Source: Micromonospora sp. U21 (GTDB lineage Bacteria > Actinomycetota > Actinomycetes > Mycobacteriales > Micromonosporaceae). Taken from it: a stretch of 64,000 bases of DNA. Of the stretch, positions 35,079 through 44,564 are shown one piece after another. The notes below the pieces were generated by a model. That model was not told the DNA's origin. It made no database searches and saw nothing but the letters and a program-made list of their open reading frames with translations. Location of the stretch: contig NZ_JAGPYK010000005.1 in assembly GCF_018070045.1 (NCBI RefSeq), positions 124,001-188,000 of the forward strand, read 5' to 3'. The position numbers and the translations under genes were made by a program. Within the stretch, counting starts at the first letter, position 1. Every line of letters begins with the position of its first letter.

Positions 35079-35215
35079 GGGTGTACGGCTGCGTGGCGGG
35101 CGTCTCGACGGCGGCGCTCCGTGTGTAGGTCCGTGCCCCTCGGGTAGGCGGCCGGTAAAGGCTTGACCACGGACATTGCGACATGCCGGACAGCCGGAAC
35201 AGAGGAGGTGGCGTC

Positions 35216-35623
35216 GTGCAGCATCACGAATTCGTCGGGCAGGTGCAGGCCAGGGCCCGACTGGCGGACATCGGGGAGGCGACCTCGGCGATCCGGGGGA
35301 CGTTGCAGACTCTGGGCGAGCGGGTTCCTGAAGGGCTGGCCGACAACCTGGCCGCGGAGCTGCCTCAGGAGATCGGCGAGTACCTGCGGCAGGCGGCGCC
35401 CGCGCCAAGCTCCGGAGTTCGGTTCGACCGCGATGCGTTCGTCGCTCGGGTCGCGGACCGGGCAGGCATGGATCCGCCTCAGGCCGCTTATGCCGCCCGT
35501 GTCGTGTTCGAAGTCGTCGACGAGGCCACGCAGGGTCGGATCATGGACCGCCTCCAGTCGGCGCTGCCGGCAGATCTGCGTCAGATGGTTCGTTCGGGCA
35601 GTCGCGGCCGGCTACCCGACTGA
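35216..35623 (+). CDS. DUF2267 family protein
   Basis: A 135-aa helical protein of DUF2267 with the two half-repeats expected for the family: residues 2-60 (IRGTLQTLGERVPEGLADNL, AAELPQEIGEYL) and 70-130 (ARVVFEVVDEATQGRIMDRL, SALPADLRQM). GTG 35216 follows AGGAGGTG (35203-35210). DUF2267 proteins are small, cytoplasmic and often stress-linked; function unknown. Confidence 0.75.
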   Translation: MQHHEFVGQVQARARLADIGEATSAIRGTLQTLGERVPEGLADNLAAELPQEIGEYLRQAAPAPSSGVRFDRDAFVARVADRAGMDPPQAAYAARVVFEVVDEATQGRIMDRLQSALPADLRQMVRSGSRGRLPD

Positions 35624-35646
35624 TTGAGCGCGTGCCCATGCGGCTC

Positions 35647-36612
35647 TCACCGGCTTGTCGACGTGGTCGCCTTCGCCGCAACGTCGCCCAGCCCGGCGCG
35701 CAGCGCGTCCTGGCTCAGGCTCGGCCGGCCGCCCGGATGCCCGACGGTTGCCCCGGCGGCGGCGACGGCGTGCCGGGCGGCGGTCGGCGGCGGGTCGCCG
35801 CGCAGTAGCGCCGCGGTCAACGCGGCGACGAGGGCATCGCCGGCGCCGGTGGTGTCCACCACCTTCTGATCGGTCAGGGGGACGAGCAGGTGCCCGTCGC
35901 CCCACCGCTGGTCGCGCCAGGCGAAGAGGTTCCCGGCGTTCACGCCGAAGGCGAGCAGCCGCGGCCCGGCTGCCAGGATGTCGCCGGCCGCGGTCAGCAC
36001 CCGGTCGATGTCGTCGGTGGGCGCTGCGGTCCACAGGCGTGTTTCGTGGGCGTCGGTGCGGACGACGTCGGCCACGGCGAGCAACGCCGGACGGTCGCTC
36101 TCGCTGGCCGGTGCACCGTCGACCACCACAAGCCGACCAGCGTCGTGGGCCAGGCGCGCGGCGCCGAGGGTAGCCGCGGGCGGCTGCTGCAACTGCACGA
36201 GTACGGCGTCCGCGGCGCGTAGCAGCTCCGCGGAGGCTTCGACGTCGGTCGCGGTGAGGAGCACCTCGTTGGGCAGGTGTTGCAGGTACCGCCACCGCCC
36301 GGCCCCGTCGAGCGCCTCCACGATCAGCCCAGTGGATGTGTCCGGTCGGCGGACCACCTGTGTGACGTCCACCCCGTCCCGGGTGGCCTGCGCGAGCAGG
36401 CTGTCGCCGATGTCGTCGTCGCCCGCCACCGCGACCAGCGCCACCGTCACGCCGAGCTGGGCGAGTGCTACCGCCTGGTTGGCGCCCTTGCCGCCCAGCA
36501 TCTCGCGCCGCCCCCCGACGTCGGCCGCGTGGCCGACCTCCGGCCACTGGTCGAGCTGAAGGACGAGATCGCGGGCGAGTTGGCCGATCACCACCGCGCG
36601 GGGACTGCTCAT
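35647..36612 (-). CDS. Ribokinase-like PfkB-family kinase
   Basis: A 321-aa PfkB kinase of ribokinase type. N-terminal motif MLGGKGANQAVALAQLG and C-terminal VVDTTGAGDALVAAL (catalytic Asp in GAGD). Middle parts (VVRRPDTSTGLIVEALDG) are ribokinase-like. It ends 24 bp from the DUF2267 gene's stop (convergent). No transporter or isomerase is adjacent, so the substrate (ribose or another ketose/pentose) cannot be fixed. Confidence 0.8.
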   Translation of the reverse strand: MSSPRAVVIGQLARDLVLQLDQWPEVGHAADVGGRREMLGGKGANQAVALAQLGVTVALVAVAGDDDIGDSLLAQATRDGVDVTQVVRRPDTSTGLIVEALDGAGRWRYLQHLPNEVLLTATDVEASAELLRAADAVLVQLQQPPAATLGAARLAHDAGRLVVVDGAPASESDRPALLAVADVVRTDAHETRLWTAAPTDDIDRVLTAAGDILAAGPRLLAFGVNAGNLFAWRDQRWGDGHLLVPLTDQKVVDTTGAGDALVAALTAALLRGDPPPTAARHAVAAAGATVGHPGGRPSLSQDALRAGLGDVAAKATTSTSR

Positions 36613-36754
36613 GTCGCTGTTCTACCCGGTACCGGACACGACTACCGGTTCGGCGAAACCGAGTGGAACGGAGGCTGACCGTCGCCGTGGTGCGCCACCA
36701 CGATGGCCCGGGGACGGGGACGTGACCGGTCAGACCGGCCGGACCGATGCGGTT

Positions 36755-38914
36755 CTAGTCGGCGGGCGAGACCCGACAATCGGAACCTGTGGCGTCGACA
36801 GTCCAATGTCGGCCGGCCACCGGCACACGGTGCAGGCCGATCCGTCCGAGGTCGTCGGGAACGTGGGCGTCGGCGAGGAGGCCGTCCTCGCCCGGTTCGA
36901 GGCCGAGCATCGTGCGCAGAAACAGCAATGGCGCCCCGCTGGCCCAGGCCTGCGGGTTGCAGGCGGTGGGGTACGGCACGGGCTGACGACCGAAGGACCG
37001 GTCGTAGCCGGAGAACGCCTCGGGTAGCCGGTGATCGGAGTGCTGGGAGGCCTCCAGCATCGCCATCGCGATCCGGTTCGCTTCCTCCCGGTAGCCGTAA
37101 CGGGCCAGCCCGGCGGCGATGATGGAGTTGTCGTGCGGCCAGACCGTGCCGACGTGGTAGCCGATCGGGTTGTAGCCGACGTCGAGGGTCGACAGGGTGC
37201 GTACGCCCCAGCCGGAGAACATCTCCGGAGACATGAGCTGCCGCGCGAGCTGTCCGGCACGGTCGTCGGGGACGATGCCGCTCCACAGCAGGTGACCCAT
37301 GTTGGAGGTCATCGAGTCGATGGGCCTTTTGTCGCCGTCCAGGCCGATGGCGTAGTAGCCGCCCCGTTCGGGGATCCAGTAGTCCCGGTTGAACCTCTCG
37401 CGCAGCCCCGCGGCCTCGGCGCGTAGGCGGTGAGCCATCGCGGGGTCGTGCCATGGCCCGTCGGCGAGTTCCGCCATGCGCAGTTTCCCGTCGTAGGTGT
37501 AGCCCTGTGTCTCACAGGTGGCGATCGGGAGGACGGGAATCGTCCCGTCGGCGTACTGCACACCGTCGGGGGAGTCGCGCCAGCACTGGTTACCAAGGCC
37601 CTGCGTGGAGCGGGTGGCGTACTCGACGTAGCCGTCGCCATCGCGGTCACCGTGGTGGTCGATCCATCGCAGCGCGGCCTCGGCGTTCTCGCGCAGCCGG
37701 CGCACCAGCTGGGCGTCGCGGGTCCACCGCCAGTACTCGGACAGGAGGACCAGCCAGAGTGCCGTGGTGTCGGCGCCACCGTAGTAGGGGCGGTAGGGCT
37801 TGACGCCGAGCTGGCTGAGCTCACCCGAGCGGTACTCGTGGAAGATCTTGCCCGGCTCCTGGTCGGTGAAGTCGTCGAACACCGTGGCCTGGTGTCTGGC
37901 CAGCACGATCAGTGCTCCCCGGGCAACCTCCGAGCCGCAGGTCATGGTCTGGTAGGCGGTGATCAGCGTGTCGCGGCCGAAGGTGGTGAGAAACCACGGC
38001 AGTCCCGCGGAGAGGAGGACGACCGGTTCGCCGGCGATGGTCTTCTCGAGTCGCATGGACACCAGATCGATCGCCGACCTGTGGTAGACGTCGCGCAGTA
38101 GATCCGTCTCCGCGTGCAGATGCGGCTTCTCGGCCGCCCATCGCGTCGACGGGTCCTCCGGCCCGTGATCGAACGCCTCGCCGAACCCGCGCACCACGGG
38201 CCGGCGGTTCTCCTCGCCGCAGCGCAGCGGCACACTCAACTCACAGCTCCACTGCTGTCCCCGCTCGAGGCGCAGGTCCCACACCAGGGCGTCGCCGTCG
38301 ACCAGGTCGGCCGGCGGGTTGGCCTCGATGTGTACGGAGGCGGCGTAGCTGCCGTTGCGGTAGTGGAACGCGAGTGCCGAGCCGTCGGGTCCGTCCTGGC
38401 GGGTGATGTCCGCGGTGCGGTCGCGGCCGGACTCCTTGATCTCGAACAGGTCGGCGAAGTCGGTCCCGACCGCCAGGCGCAGTCGGATCGACGTCGGCTC
38501 GATGCCGAAATAGCGAAGTTCGACGCGCTCGTAGAGGCCGTCGCCGACGAAGCGCTGCCGCCGTACGCCGACCCGGTTCGCGGACAGGTGGGGCAGGTCG
38601 GCATTCGCCAGGAAGAACGCCGCCGAGTAGGCGTCGACGGTCCCGGAGGAGAGCACCAGCAGCGGGGCGTCGTCGATGGTCAGCTCCCACTGGTCGAGGA
38701 ACCGGGTGTCGTCGTGGACGAGACCGCCGATCGAGCCCTTCGGCACGTTTCCCGCGGCGTCGGAGAACATGAACGTGCGGCCCTCCAGCACACCGACGGC
38801 GTCGGGCCCCAGCTCCGGAGGCAGGTCCCGAGAAGCGCCGCTGGACACCCGGCGCCCCATCGACGTGTCCGGCCGGGGATCCGCAGGCGTTGGCCGCCGT
38901 GATGTCGCGGTCAC
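36755..38914 (-). CDS. Glycogen debranching-type amylo-alpha-1,6-glucosidase
   Basis: A 719-aa protein with an N-terminal beta-sandwich found in bacterial glycogen debranching proteins (LEGRTFMFSDAAGNVPKGSI, GGLVHDDTRFLDQWEL) and a C-terminal (alpha/alpha)6 domain (GLPWFLTTFGRDTLITAYQT, YYGGADTTALWLVLLSEYWR, WPHDNSIIAAGLARYG). The catalytic acids are expected near GRDTLI and the ESYSGYDRSF-like FSGYDRSFG region. GTG 38914 follows GAGGAGG. It could debranch alpha-glucans or act on related oligosaccharides. Neighbours are a ribokinase and an ArsR/SRPBCC pair, so the pathway is not evident. Confidence 0.8.
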   Translation of the reverse strand: MTATSRRPTPADPRPDTSMGRRVSSGASRDLPPELGPDAVGVLEGRTFMFSDAAGNVPKGSIGGLVHDDTRFLDQWELTIDDAPLLVLSSGTVDAYSAAFFLANADLPHLSANRVGVRRQRFVGDGLYERVELRYFGIEPTSIRLRLAVGTDFADLFEIKESGRDRTADITRQDGPDGSALAFHYRNGSYAASVHIEANPPADLVDGDALVWDLRLERGQQWSCELSVPLRCGEENRRPVVRGFGEAFDHGPEDPSTRWAAEKPHLHAETDLLRDVYHRSAIDLVSMRLEKTIAGEPVVLLSAGLPWFLTTFGRDTLITAYQTMTCGSEVARGALIVLARHQATVFDDFTDQEPGKIFHEYRSGELSQLGVKPYRPYYGGADTTALWLVLLSEYWRWTRDAQLVRRLRENAEAALRWIDHHGDRDGDGYVEYATRSTQGLGNQCWRDSPDGVQYADGTIPVLPIATCETQGYTYDGKLRMAELADGPWHDPAMAHRLRAEAAGLRERFNRDYWIPERGGYYAIGLDGDKRPIDSMTSNMGHLLWSGIVPDDRAGQLARQLMSPEMFSGWGVRTLSTLDVGYNPIGYHVGTVWPHDNSIIAAGLARYGYREEANRIAMAMLEASQHSDHRLPEAFSGYDRSFGRQPVPYPTACNPQAWASGAPLLFLRTMLGLEPGEDGLLADAHVPDDLGRIGLHRVPVAGRHWTVDATGSDCRVSPAD

Positions 38915-39109
38915 CCACACCTCCTCAGGTTGTGCTGCCTGCCCGCGCGGGTGTTGCCCGCGGCTGATGACCGCCGCCGAGCGCCGCCCGATCTCTCCAC
39001 CGGGTTCCCGGCCACACGCAAGTCATCCCGGCGCGTTCGCTGCCGGTCCGGGGTGCGCGAATGCGACTGTCGTGTGCCGGTACGGGTGGTACGGGCGCGA
39101 CTGTTCGGT

Positions 39110-39589
39110 TCAGCTGTCCTGGGTGAGCAGGGCGGCGTATCGGGTGAGGTACAGCGGCCACCCTTCGTCGTGGGAGACGCCGTCGCTGACGGACTGCCAT
39201 CCCGGGCCGTGCCGGTCGATGTGGCGGTGCTCCAGCTCGACCCTGGTGCGCTGCGGGGTCTCGGCGACGAACCGGACCTCGACCTCGCTGGTGTTCTCCG
39301 GCTCGGTCTCGACCTGCCATTGCGGGCTGATGTCCCAGCTGAACACGAGGCGGTGCGGCGGTTCGTAGGCGAGCACCCGCGCCCAGCGGCACTCGCTGCC
39401 GTCGGCGGCCCGGTCGTAGATGTGGCCGCCAACCTTCGGTTCGAACACGGTTTCGGCGATCGGTAAGCCGAGCAGGTTGTGCTCGGGCGGCTTGAAGTCG
39501 CCGAACCGCTCGGTGAACACGGTGAAGGCTCGTGCGATCGACGCCTCGACGACGATCTGTCGGATCACCACGGCGGCTGCCTGGGTCAT
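39110..39589 (-). CDS. SRPBCC (AHSA1-like) protein
   Basis: A 159-aa START/Bet v1-like lipid- or ligand-binding protein, AHSA1 branch. Signatures: FTVFTERFGDFKPPEHNLLG, FEPKVGGHIYDRAADGSECRW, and the closing GWPLYLTRYAALL. ATG 39589 has GAGGAGG. It overlaps the stop of the ArsR gene by 4 bp and forms the well-known ArsR-SRPBCC two-gene module, where the SRPBCC protein is under control of its partner. Confidence 0.85.
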   Translation of the reverse strand: MTQAAAVVIRQIVVEASIARAFTVFTERFGDFKPPEHNLLGLPIAETVFEPKVGGHIYDRAADGSECRWARVLAYEPPHRLVFSWDISPQWQVETEPENTSEVEVRFVAETPQRTRVELEHRHIDRHGPGWQSVSDGVSHDEGWPLYLTRYAALLTQDS

Positions 39590-39909
39590 TGGTCCTCCTC
39601 GGTCGGTTCTTCGACGACGTCCTGATAGCTGTCCAGTGCCCGGTTCCAGAACGTCTCCAGCTGATCTCGCAGCGCGGCCACGCCCGCCGGATTGAGCCGA
39701 TAGACCCGGCGCGCGCCCGCTGCGCGGTCGGTGACCAGCCCGGCGTCCTTCAGCACCTTCAGGTGCTGGGACACCGCCGGCCGGCTGATCGGCAACCCGT
39801 CGGCAAGCTCGCCGACCGCCCGGGGCCGCTCGGCCAGGCACGCGACGATGGCGCGCCTGGTGGGGTCTCCCAGCGCGTCCCAGCCATCACTAGCTCGGTA
39901 AGTAGCCAC
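39586..39909 (-). CDS. ArsR-family transcriptional regulator
   Basis: A 107-aa winged-helix repressor: LGDPTRRAIVACLAERPRAV with recognition helix ISRPAVSQHLKVLKDAGLV and wing GARRVYRLNP. No metal-binding cysteines (no ELCVCDL motif), so it senses something other than arsenic or zinc. GTG 39909 gives the normal length. Coupled to the SRPBCC gene by ATGA overlap, with a palindromic operator directly upstream at 39915. Confidence 0.85.
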   Translation of the reverse strand: MATYRASDGWDALGDPTRRAIVACLAERPRAVGELADGLPISRPAVSQHLKVLKDAGLVTDRAAGARRVYRLNPAGVAALRDQLETFWNRALDSYQDVVEEPTEEDQ

Positions 39910-39914
39910 GAACG

Positions 39915-39930
39915 GTAAGCTACAACTTAC
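39915..39930. promoter_or_regulatory. Operator of the ArsR/SRPBCC module
   Basis: GTAAG-CTACAA-CTTAC is a perfect 5-bp-arm palindrome (nearly 7 bp with flanking bases) six bases upstream of the ArsR start. Its position over the promoter fits autorepression. Confidence 0.6.
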
Positions 39931-40335
39931 GGAAGCGCGGGTCAAGGCACCGAGTGGGCCCGATTCAGGGTGGTGCGGGCGTGTCGCGTGGAGGCCCGGA
40001 AAGCCGGGCTTGACGGAGCGCAGACATCGGAGGTTAACTGCCTCAGCGATACAAGTCGATGCGTTCCGACCGTCCACACTGGCCGGTCGGGCGCTCTCGG
40101 CCATGCCATCGCGGCGAGGCCCACGGGAGCGGGCACCGCCTGAGGCGCAGCGTTGCGCCGCCACCCGTCCGGCGCGATCCCAGCGGCCGGCAGCACCCGA
40201 CCCCACCGCACCACCCTGCACCGCCTCAGCCGAGCATCGGCGGCCCGGCTTTCGTACCACCGCCAACCCGGCCCCGGCGGGCCCGCATGCCAGTGGCGTG
40301 CGCGCCCGGGTCGACGCTCAGCAGAGGAGCACAGC
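39931..40335. other. Divergent intergenic region
   Basis: About 400 bp between the ArsR module (-) and the ThuA-domain gene (+). No coding sequence is supported; the long antisense frames crossing it have no family features. The ribosome binding site GAGGAG of the ThuA gene is at its right end. Confidence 0.4.
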
Positions 40336-41502
40336 ATGCGTTCCCGTGCCTTAGCACTCGTCACCAGCCTGGCCATGTTGCTGGCCACCCTGGTAGCCCT
40401 GCCGGCCCCGGCCTCGGCAGCACCCCTGACCAAGGTCCTGGTCTTCAGCAAGACCGCCGGATTCCGCCACTCGTCCATCCCCAACGGCATCGCCGCCATC
40501 CGGCAGCTCGGAACCGCCAACGGGTTCACGGTGACCGCGACCGAGGACGCCGCCCAGTTCACCACCGCCAACCTGGCCCAGTACCAGGCGGTGGTCTTCC
40601 TGTCGACGACCGGCGACGTCCTCAACGCCAGCCAGCAGACGGCCTTCGAGTCGTACATCGCCGCCGGCGGCGGGTACGTCGGTGTGCACGCCGCCGCCGA
40701 CACCGAGTACAGCTGGCCGTGGTACGGGGGGCTGGTCGGAGCATGGTTCGACTCGCACCCGGCGATCCAGTCCGCCACCGTCCGGGTCGAGGACCGGACG
40801 AACCCGTCCACCGCCCACCTGGGCGACACCTGGGTCCGCAGCGACGAGTGGTACAACTACCGCACCAACCCCCGGCCGAACGTGCGGGTCCTGGCCAGCC
40901 TCGACGAGTCCTCGTACAGCGGCGGCAACATGGGCGACCACCCGATCACGTGGTGCCGGGCATACGGCGGCGGACGAGCCTGGTACACGGGGCTCGGGCA
41001 CACCGAAGAGTCGTACACCGATCCGAACTTCACCCGGATGCTGCTCGGTGGCCTGCGGGTCGCCGCCGGCGCCGTGGCGGCCGACTGCACGCCGCGTACG
41101 ACCCCGCCACCCAGCGGCACCAGCCTGCGCGCCCGGGCCAACAACCAGTACGTCAGCGCGCCGAACGCCACCACCGCGCTGATCGCCAACCGGAGCGCCG
41201 TCGGCGCCACCGAGCGGTTCGACCTGGTCGACCTCGGCGGCGGCAACGTGGCGCTGCGCGCCAAGGCCAACGGCATGTACGTCGCGGCCGAGAACGCGGG
41301 CGCCGCCGCGCTCATCGCCAACCGGGCCGCCGCCGGCGCCTGGGAGACCTTCCAGCTCGTCCGCAACTCCGACGGCACGGTCAGTCTTCGCGCCCTGGTG
41401 AACAACCGGTACGTCGTGGCGGAGAACGCGGGCGCCGCTGCCCTGATCGCCAACCGGACCGCCATCGGCCAGTGGGAGAAGTTCGACCTCGTCACCGGCT
41501 GA
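40336..41502 (+). CDS. Secreted ThuA-domain protein with three C-terminal trefoil-like repeats
   Basis: A 388-aa exported protein. Signal peptide to about residue 29 (APASA|AP). Residues about 30-252 form a ThuA domain (glutamine-amidotransferase-like fold): KVLVFSKTAGFRHSSIPNGI, VGVHAAADTEYSWPWYGGLV, HPITWCRAYGGGRAWYTGLGHTEES. The C-terminal 125 residues contain three repeats of about 42 residues (SLRARANNQYVSAPNA; ALRAKANGMYVAAENA; SLRALVNNRYVVAENA, each followed by ALIANR), resembling fascin-type beta-trefoil units that bind glycans or surfaces. ThuA acts on glucosides such as trehalose; this version likely handles an extracellular carbohydrate. It lies 97 bp before the sugar dehydrogenase with the same C-terminal module. 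Confidence 0.85.
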   Translation: MRSRALALVTSLAMLLATLVALPAPASAAPLTKVLVFSKTAGFRHSSIPNGIAAIRQLGTANGFTVTATEDAAQFTTANLAQYQAVVFLSTTGDVLNASQQTAFESYIAAGGGYVGVHAAADTEYSWPWYGGLVGAWFDSHPAIQSATVRVEDRTNPSTAHLGDTWVRSDEWYNYRTNPRPNVRVLASLDESSYSGGNMGDHPITWCRAYGGGRAWYTGLGHTEESYTDPNFTRMLLGGLRVAAGAVAADCTPRTTPPPSGTSLRARANNQYVSAPNATTALIANRSAVGATERFDLVDLGGGNVALRAKANGMYVAAENAGAAALIANRAAAGAWETFQLVRNSDGTVSLRALVNNRYVVAENAGAAALIANRTAIGQWEKFDLVTG

Positions 41503-41599
41503 CCGCGCCCGTCCCGGTCCGCGCCACCACACCGTCGCCACCATCCGGCCGTGGCGCGCCCCCACGCGCCCAGCCCCCGGTCGTCGAGAAAGGACGATC

Positions 41600-44422
41600 A
41601 TGCCCGCTCACCCCCGGCGCTGGCCCCGGGCACTCCTCGCGGCGCTCACCACCGTCGCGAGCGTGACCCTCGCCGTCGCCGCCCCCGCCCAGGCGGCTCC
41701 GATCCCCGCCGCCGACTACCAACAGGTCGCCCTGGCGACCGGCTCGGCGGAGCTCGGCGAGGCCATGTCCCTGGCCGTCATGCCCAACCGCTCAGTGATC
41801 CACACCGCCCGCAACGGCACCGTGCGGGTGACCGACGCGGCCGGCAACACCAAGGTCGCCGGCACCCTCCCCGTCTACACGCACGACGAGGAGGGCCTGC
41901 AGGGCGTCGCCGTCGACCCCAGCTTCGCCACCAACCGGTACGTCTACCTCTACTATTCGCCCGCGCTGAACACCCCGGCCGGGGACGCCCCGACCAGCGG
42001 GACGGCGGCGGACTTCGACCGCTGGAAGGGGCACCTGCGGCTGTCCCGGTTCACCCTCAACGCCGACAACACGCTCAACCTGGGCAGCGAGCGGATCATG
42101 CTCCAGGTCGACAACGACCGGGGCCAGTGCTGCCACGTCGGCGGCGACATCGACTTCGACGCCGCCGGCAACCTGTACCTCACCACCGGGGACGACACCA
42201 ACCCCTTCGAGTCCAACTCGTTCACCCCGATCGACGAGCGGACCAACCGCAACCCGCAGTTCGACGCCCAGCGCTCGTCGGGCAACACCAACGACCTGCG
42301 GGGCAAGGTGCTGCGGATCAAGCCGCAGCCGGACGGCTCGTACACGATCCCGGCCGGCAACATGTTCCCGCCCGGCACGGCCAGGACCCGGCCGGAGATC
42401 TACGCGATGGGCTTCCGCAACCCGTTCCGGATGAGCGTCGACAAGCCGACCGGCATCGTCTACCTCGGCGACTACGGCCCCGACGCCGGAGCCGCCGACC
42501 CCAACCGCGGTCCCGGCGGCCAGGTCGAGTTCGACCGCATCACCGGGCCCGGCAACTACGGATGGCCGTACTGCACCGGCACCAACACCCCGGCCGAGAC
42601 GTACAACGAGTACACCTTCCCGTCCGGGCCGTCGCTGGCCAGGTACAACTGCGCCACTGGGCCGACCAACAACTCGTTCCGCAACACCGGGCTCACCACG
42701 CTGCCCGCGGCGAAGCCGAGCTGGATCAAGTACGGCGACGCCGGGTCGCCCCCGGAGTTCGGCGGCGGCTCGGAGTCGCCCATGGGTGGGCCGGTCTACC
42801 GGTACAACGCCGGGCTCAACTCCAGCATCAAGTTCCCGGCGTCGCTGGACGGCCGCTTCTTCGCGGGGGAGTACGGTCGCCGGTGGATCAAGGCGATCGC
42901 GGTCAACGCCGACGGCTCGCGCGGGGAGATCTCCGACTTCCCGTGGAGCGGGACCCAGGTGATGGACATGGCCTTCGGTCCGGACGGGGCGCTGTACGTG
43001 CTGGACTACGGCACCGGGGCGAACAACCAGGCGCTCTACCGGGTCGAGTACATCGGCGGCGGCAACCGCAGCCCCGTCGCGGTCGCCTCGGCGAACCCCA
43101 CCTCCGGGTCGAACCCGCTGACCGTCACCTTCTCCTCGGCCGGCAGCTCCGACCCCGAAGGCGGGGCGCTGAGCTACCTGTGGACGTTCGGCGACGGGAC
43201 GACCTCGACGGCGGCCAACCCGACCAAGACGTACACCACGAACGGGACGTACACCCCCACCCTGCGGGTCACCGACCCCACCGGCCTGGCCGGCACGGCG
43301 AGCCTGGTGATCACCGTCGGCAACACCGCCCCGACGGTGTCGCTCACCCTGCCCGCCAACGGGCAGCTCTTCGCCTTCGGCGACACCGTGCCGTTCCAGG
43401 TCACCGTGAGCGACCCGCAGGACGGCACGATCAACTGTGCGCGGGTGACCGTCAACTACGCGCTGGGCCACGACAGCCACGCCCACCAGATCACCTCGAA
43501 GACCGGCTGCAGCGGCACCATCATCATCCCGGTGGACGGCGAGCACGACACGGCGGCCAACATCTACGGCGTCTTCGACGCCTCCTACACCGACAACGGC
43601 GGGCTCACCATGCACAGCATCAAGACCCTGCAACCGAAGCACCGGCAGGGCGAGCACTTCGGCGCCCAGTCCGGCATCCAGATCGCCGACCACGCCAGCG
43701 CCGAGGGTGGCCGGACCGCCGGCTTCATCGAGAACAACGACTGGATCTCGTACCAGCCGTACCACCTGGCCAACACCACCCGGTTCGCCGCGCGGGTCTC
43801 ATCCGCCGGCGCCGGCGGCACCATCGAGGTGCGCGCCGGATCCGCCACCGGCACCCTGCTGGGCACCGTCACGGTCCCGGTGACCGGCGGCTGGGAAACC
43901 TTCACCACCGTCTCCGGCGCCATCAGCAACCCGCCCGCCGCGACGACCACGCTGTACCTGGTGTTCAAGGGCGGGGCCGGGAACCTGTTCGACGTCGACT
44001 CCTTCACCTTCACCACCGGCTCGGGCGGCGGTGCGGCGGTCAGCCTGCGGGCGCAGGTCAACAGCCAGTACGTGACGGCCGACAACGGCGGCGCGGGGCC
44101 GCTGATCGCGAAGGCCGCCACCATCGGGCTGGCGGAGCAGTTCGACCGGGTCGACGCCGGGAACGGCAACATCGCCCTGCGGTCGCGCGTCAACGGCATG
44201 TACGTCTGCGCCGACAACGCGGGCGCGGCGCCGTTGATCGCGAACCGTGCGGCGATCGGCCCCTGGGAGACCTTCCAGCTCATCACCAACTCCGACGGGA
44301 GTGTCAGCCTGCGCGCCCTGGCCAACAACCAGATCGTGACCGCCGAGAACGCCGGGGCGGCGCCGCTGATCGCCAACCGTGCGGCGATCGGGTCCTGGGA
44401 GAAGTTCGCCCTGACCGGCTGA
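41600..44422 (+). CDS. Secreted PQQ-type sugar dehydrogenase with PKD, CBM6 and trefoil-like module
   Basis: A 940-aa exported protein. Signal peptide to about residue 32. Residues about 35-480 are a soluble glucose/sorbosone dehydrogenase (GSDH) beta-propeller: PNRSVIHTARNGTVRV, DEEGLQGVAVDPSF, CCHVGGDIDFDAAGNLY, LRGKVLRIKPQPDG, EIYAMGFRNPFRMSVD. Then a PKD domain (about 490-575, YLWTFGDGTTSTAANPTKTY), a linker domain, a CBM6-like domain (about 680-805, DWISYQPYHLANTTRFAARV), and three C-terminal repeats like those in the previous gene. It would oxidise a sugar outside the cell while bound to polysaccharide. Start ATG 41600 follows GAAAGGA. A strong terminator follows. Confidence 0.85.
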   Translation: MPAHPRRWPRALLAALTTVASVTLAVAAPAQAAPIPAADYQQVALATGSAELGEAMSLAVMPNRSVIHTARNGTVRVTDAAGNTKVAGTLPVYTHDEEGLQGVAVDPSFATNRYVYLYYSPALNTPAGDAPTSGTAADFDRWKGHLRLSRFTLNADNTLNLGSERIMLQVDNDRGQCCHVGGDIDFDAAGNLYLTTGDDTNPFESNSFTPIDERTNRNPQFDAQRSSGNTNDLRGKVLRIKPQPDGSYTIPAGNMFPPGTARTRPEIYAMGFRNPFRMSVDKPTGIVYLGDYGPDAGAADPNRGPGGQVEFDRITGPGNYGWPYCTGTNTPAETYNEYTFPSGPSLARYNCATGPTNNSFRNTGLTTLPAAKPSWIKYGDAGSPPEFGGGSESPMGGPVYRYNAGLNSSIKFPASLDGRFFAGEYGRRWIKAIAVNADGSRGEISDFPWSGTQVMDMAFGPDGALYVLDYGTGANNQALYRVEYIGGGNRSPVAVASANPTSGSNPLTVTFSSAGSSDPEGGALSYLWTFGDGTTSTAANPTKTYTTNGTYTPTLRVTDPTGLAGTASLVITVGNTAPTVSLTLPANGQLFAFGDTVPFQVTVSDPQDGTINCARVTVNYALGHDSHAHQITSKTGCSGTIIIPVDGEHDTAANIYGVFDASYTDNGGLTMHSIKTLQPKHRQGEHFGAQSGIQIADHASAEGGRTAGFIENNDWISYQPYHLANTTRFAARVSSAGAGGTIEVRAGSATGTLLGTVTVPVTGGWETFTTVSGAISNPPAATTTLYLVFKGGAGNLFDVDSFTFTTGSGGGAAVSLRAQVNSQYVTADNGGAGPLIAKAATIGLAEQFDRVDAGNGNIALRSRVNGMYVCADNAGAAPLIANRAAIGPWETFQLITNSDGSVSLRALANNQIVTAENAGAAPLIANRAAIGSWEKFALTG

Positions 44423-44429
44423 CGGACGA

Positions 44430-44464
44430 CGGGCCCGGCCTGGTCGCGCATCAGGCCGGGCCCG
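44430..44464. terminator. Terminator hairpin
   Basis: Perfect 13-bp GC-rich arms (44430-44442 and 44452-44464) around a 9-nt loop, starting 8 bp after the stop of the sugar dehydrogenase gene. Confidence 0.85.
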
Positions 44465-44564
44465 CCGGCGCCGCCACCATCCACCGCGAACGGGATGGCG
44501 CGGCCATCGGCAACCGGCGATCATGCCTGCATGAATCCTGCTCCGGGCGTCGTCTCAGGGTGCC

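Noticed and set aside
41792..43765. 657-codon minus-strand frame
   Set aside because: Antisense shadow of the sugar dehydrogenase; Val/Gly/Arg-rich, no family features.
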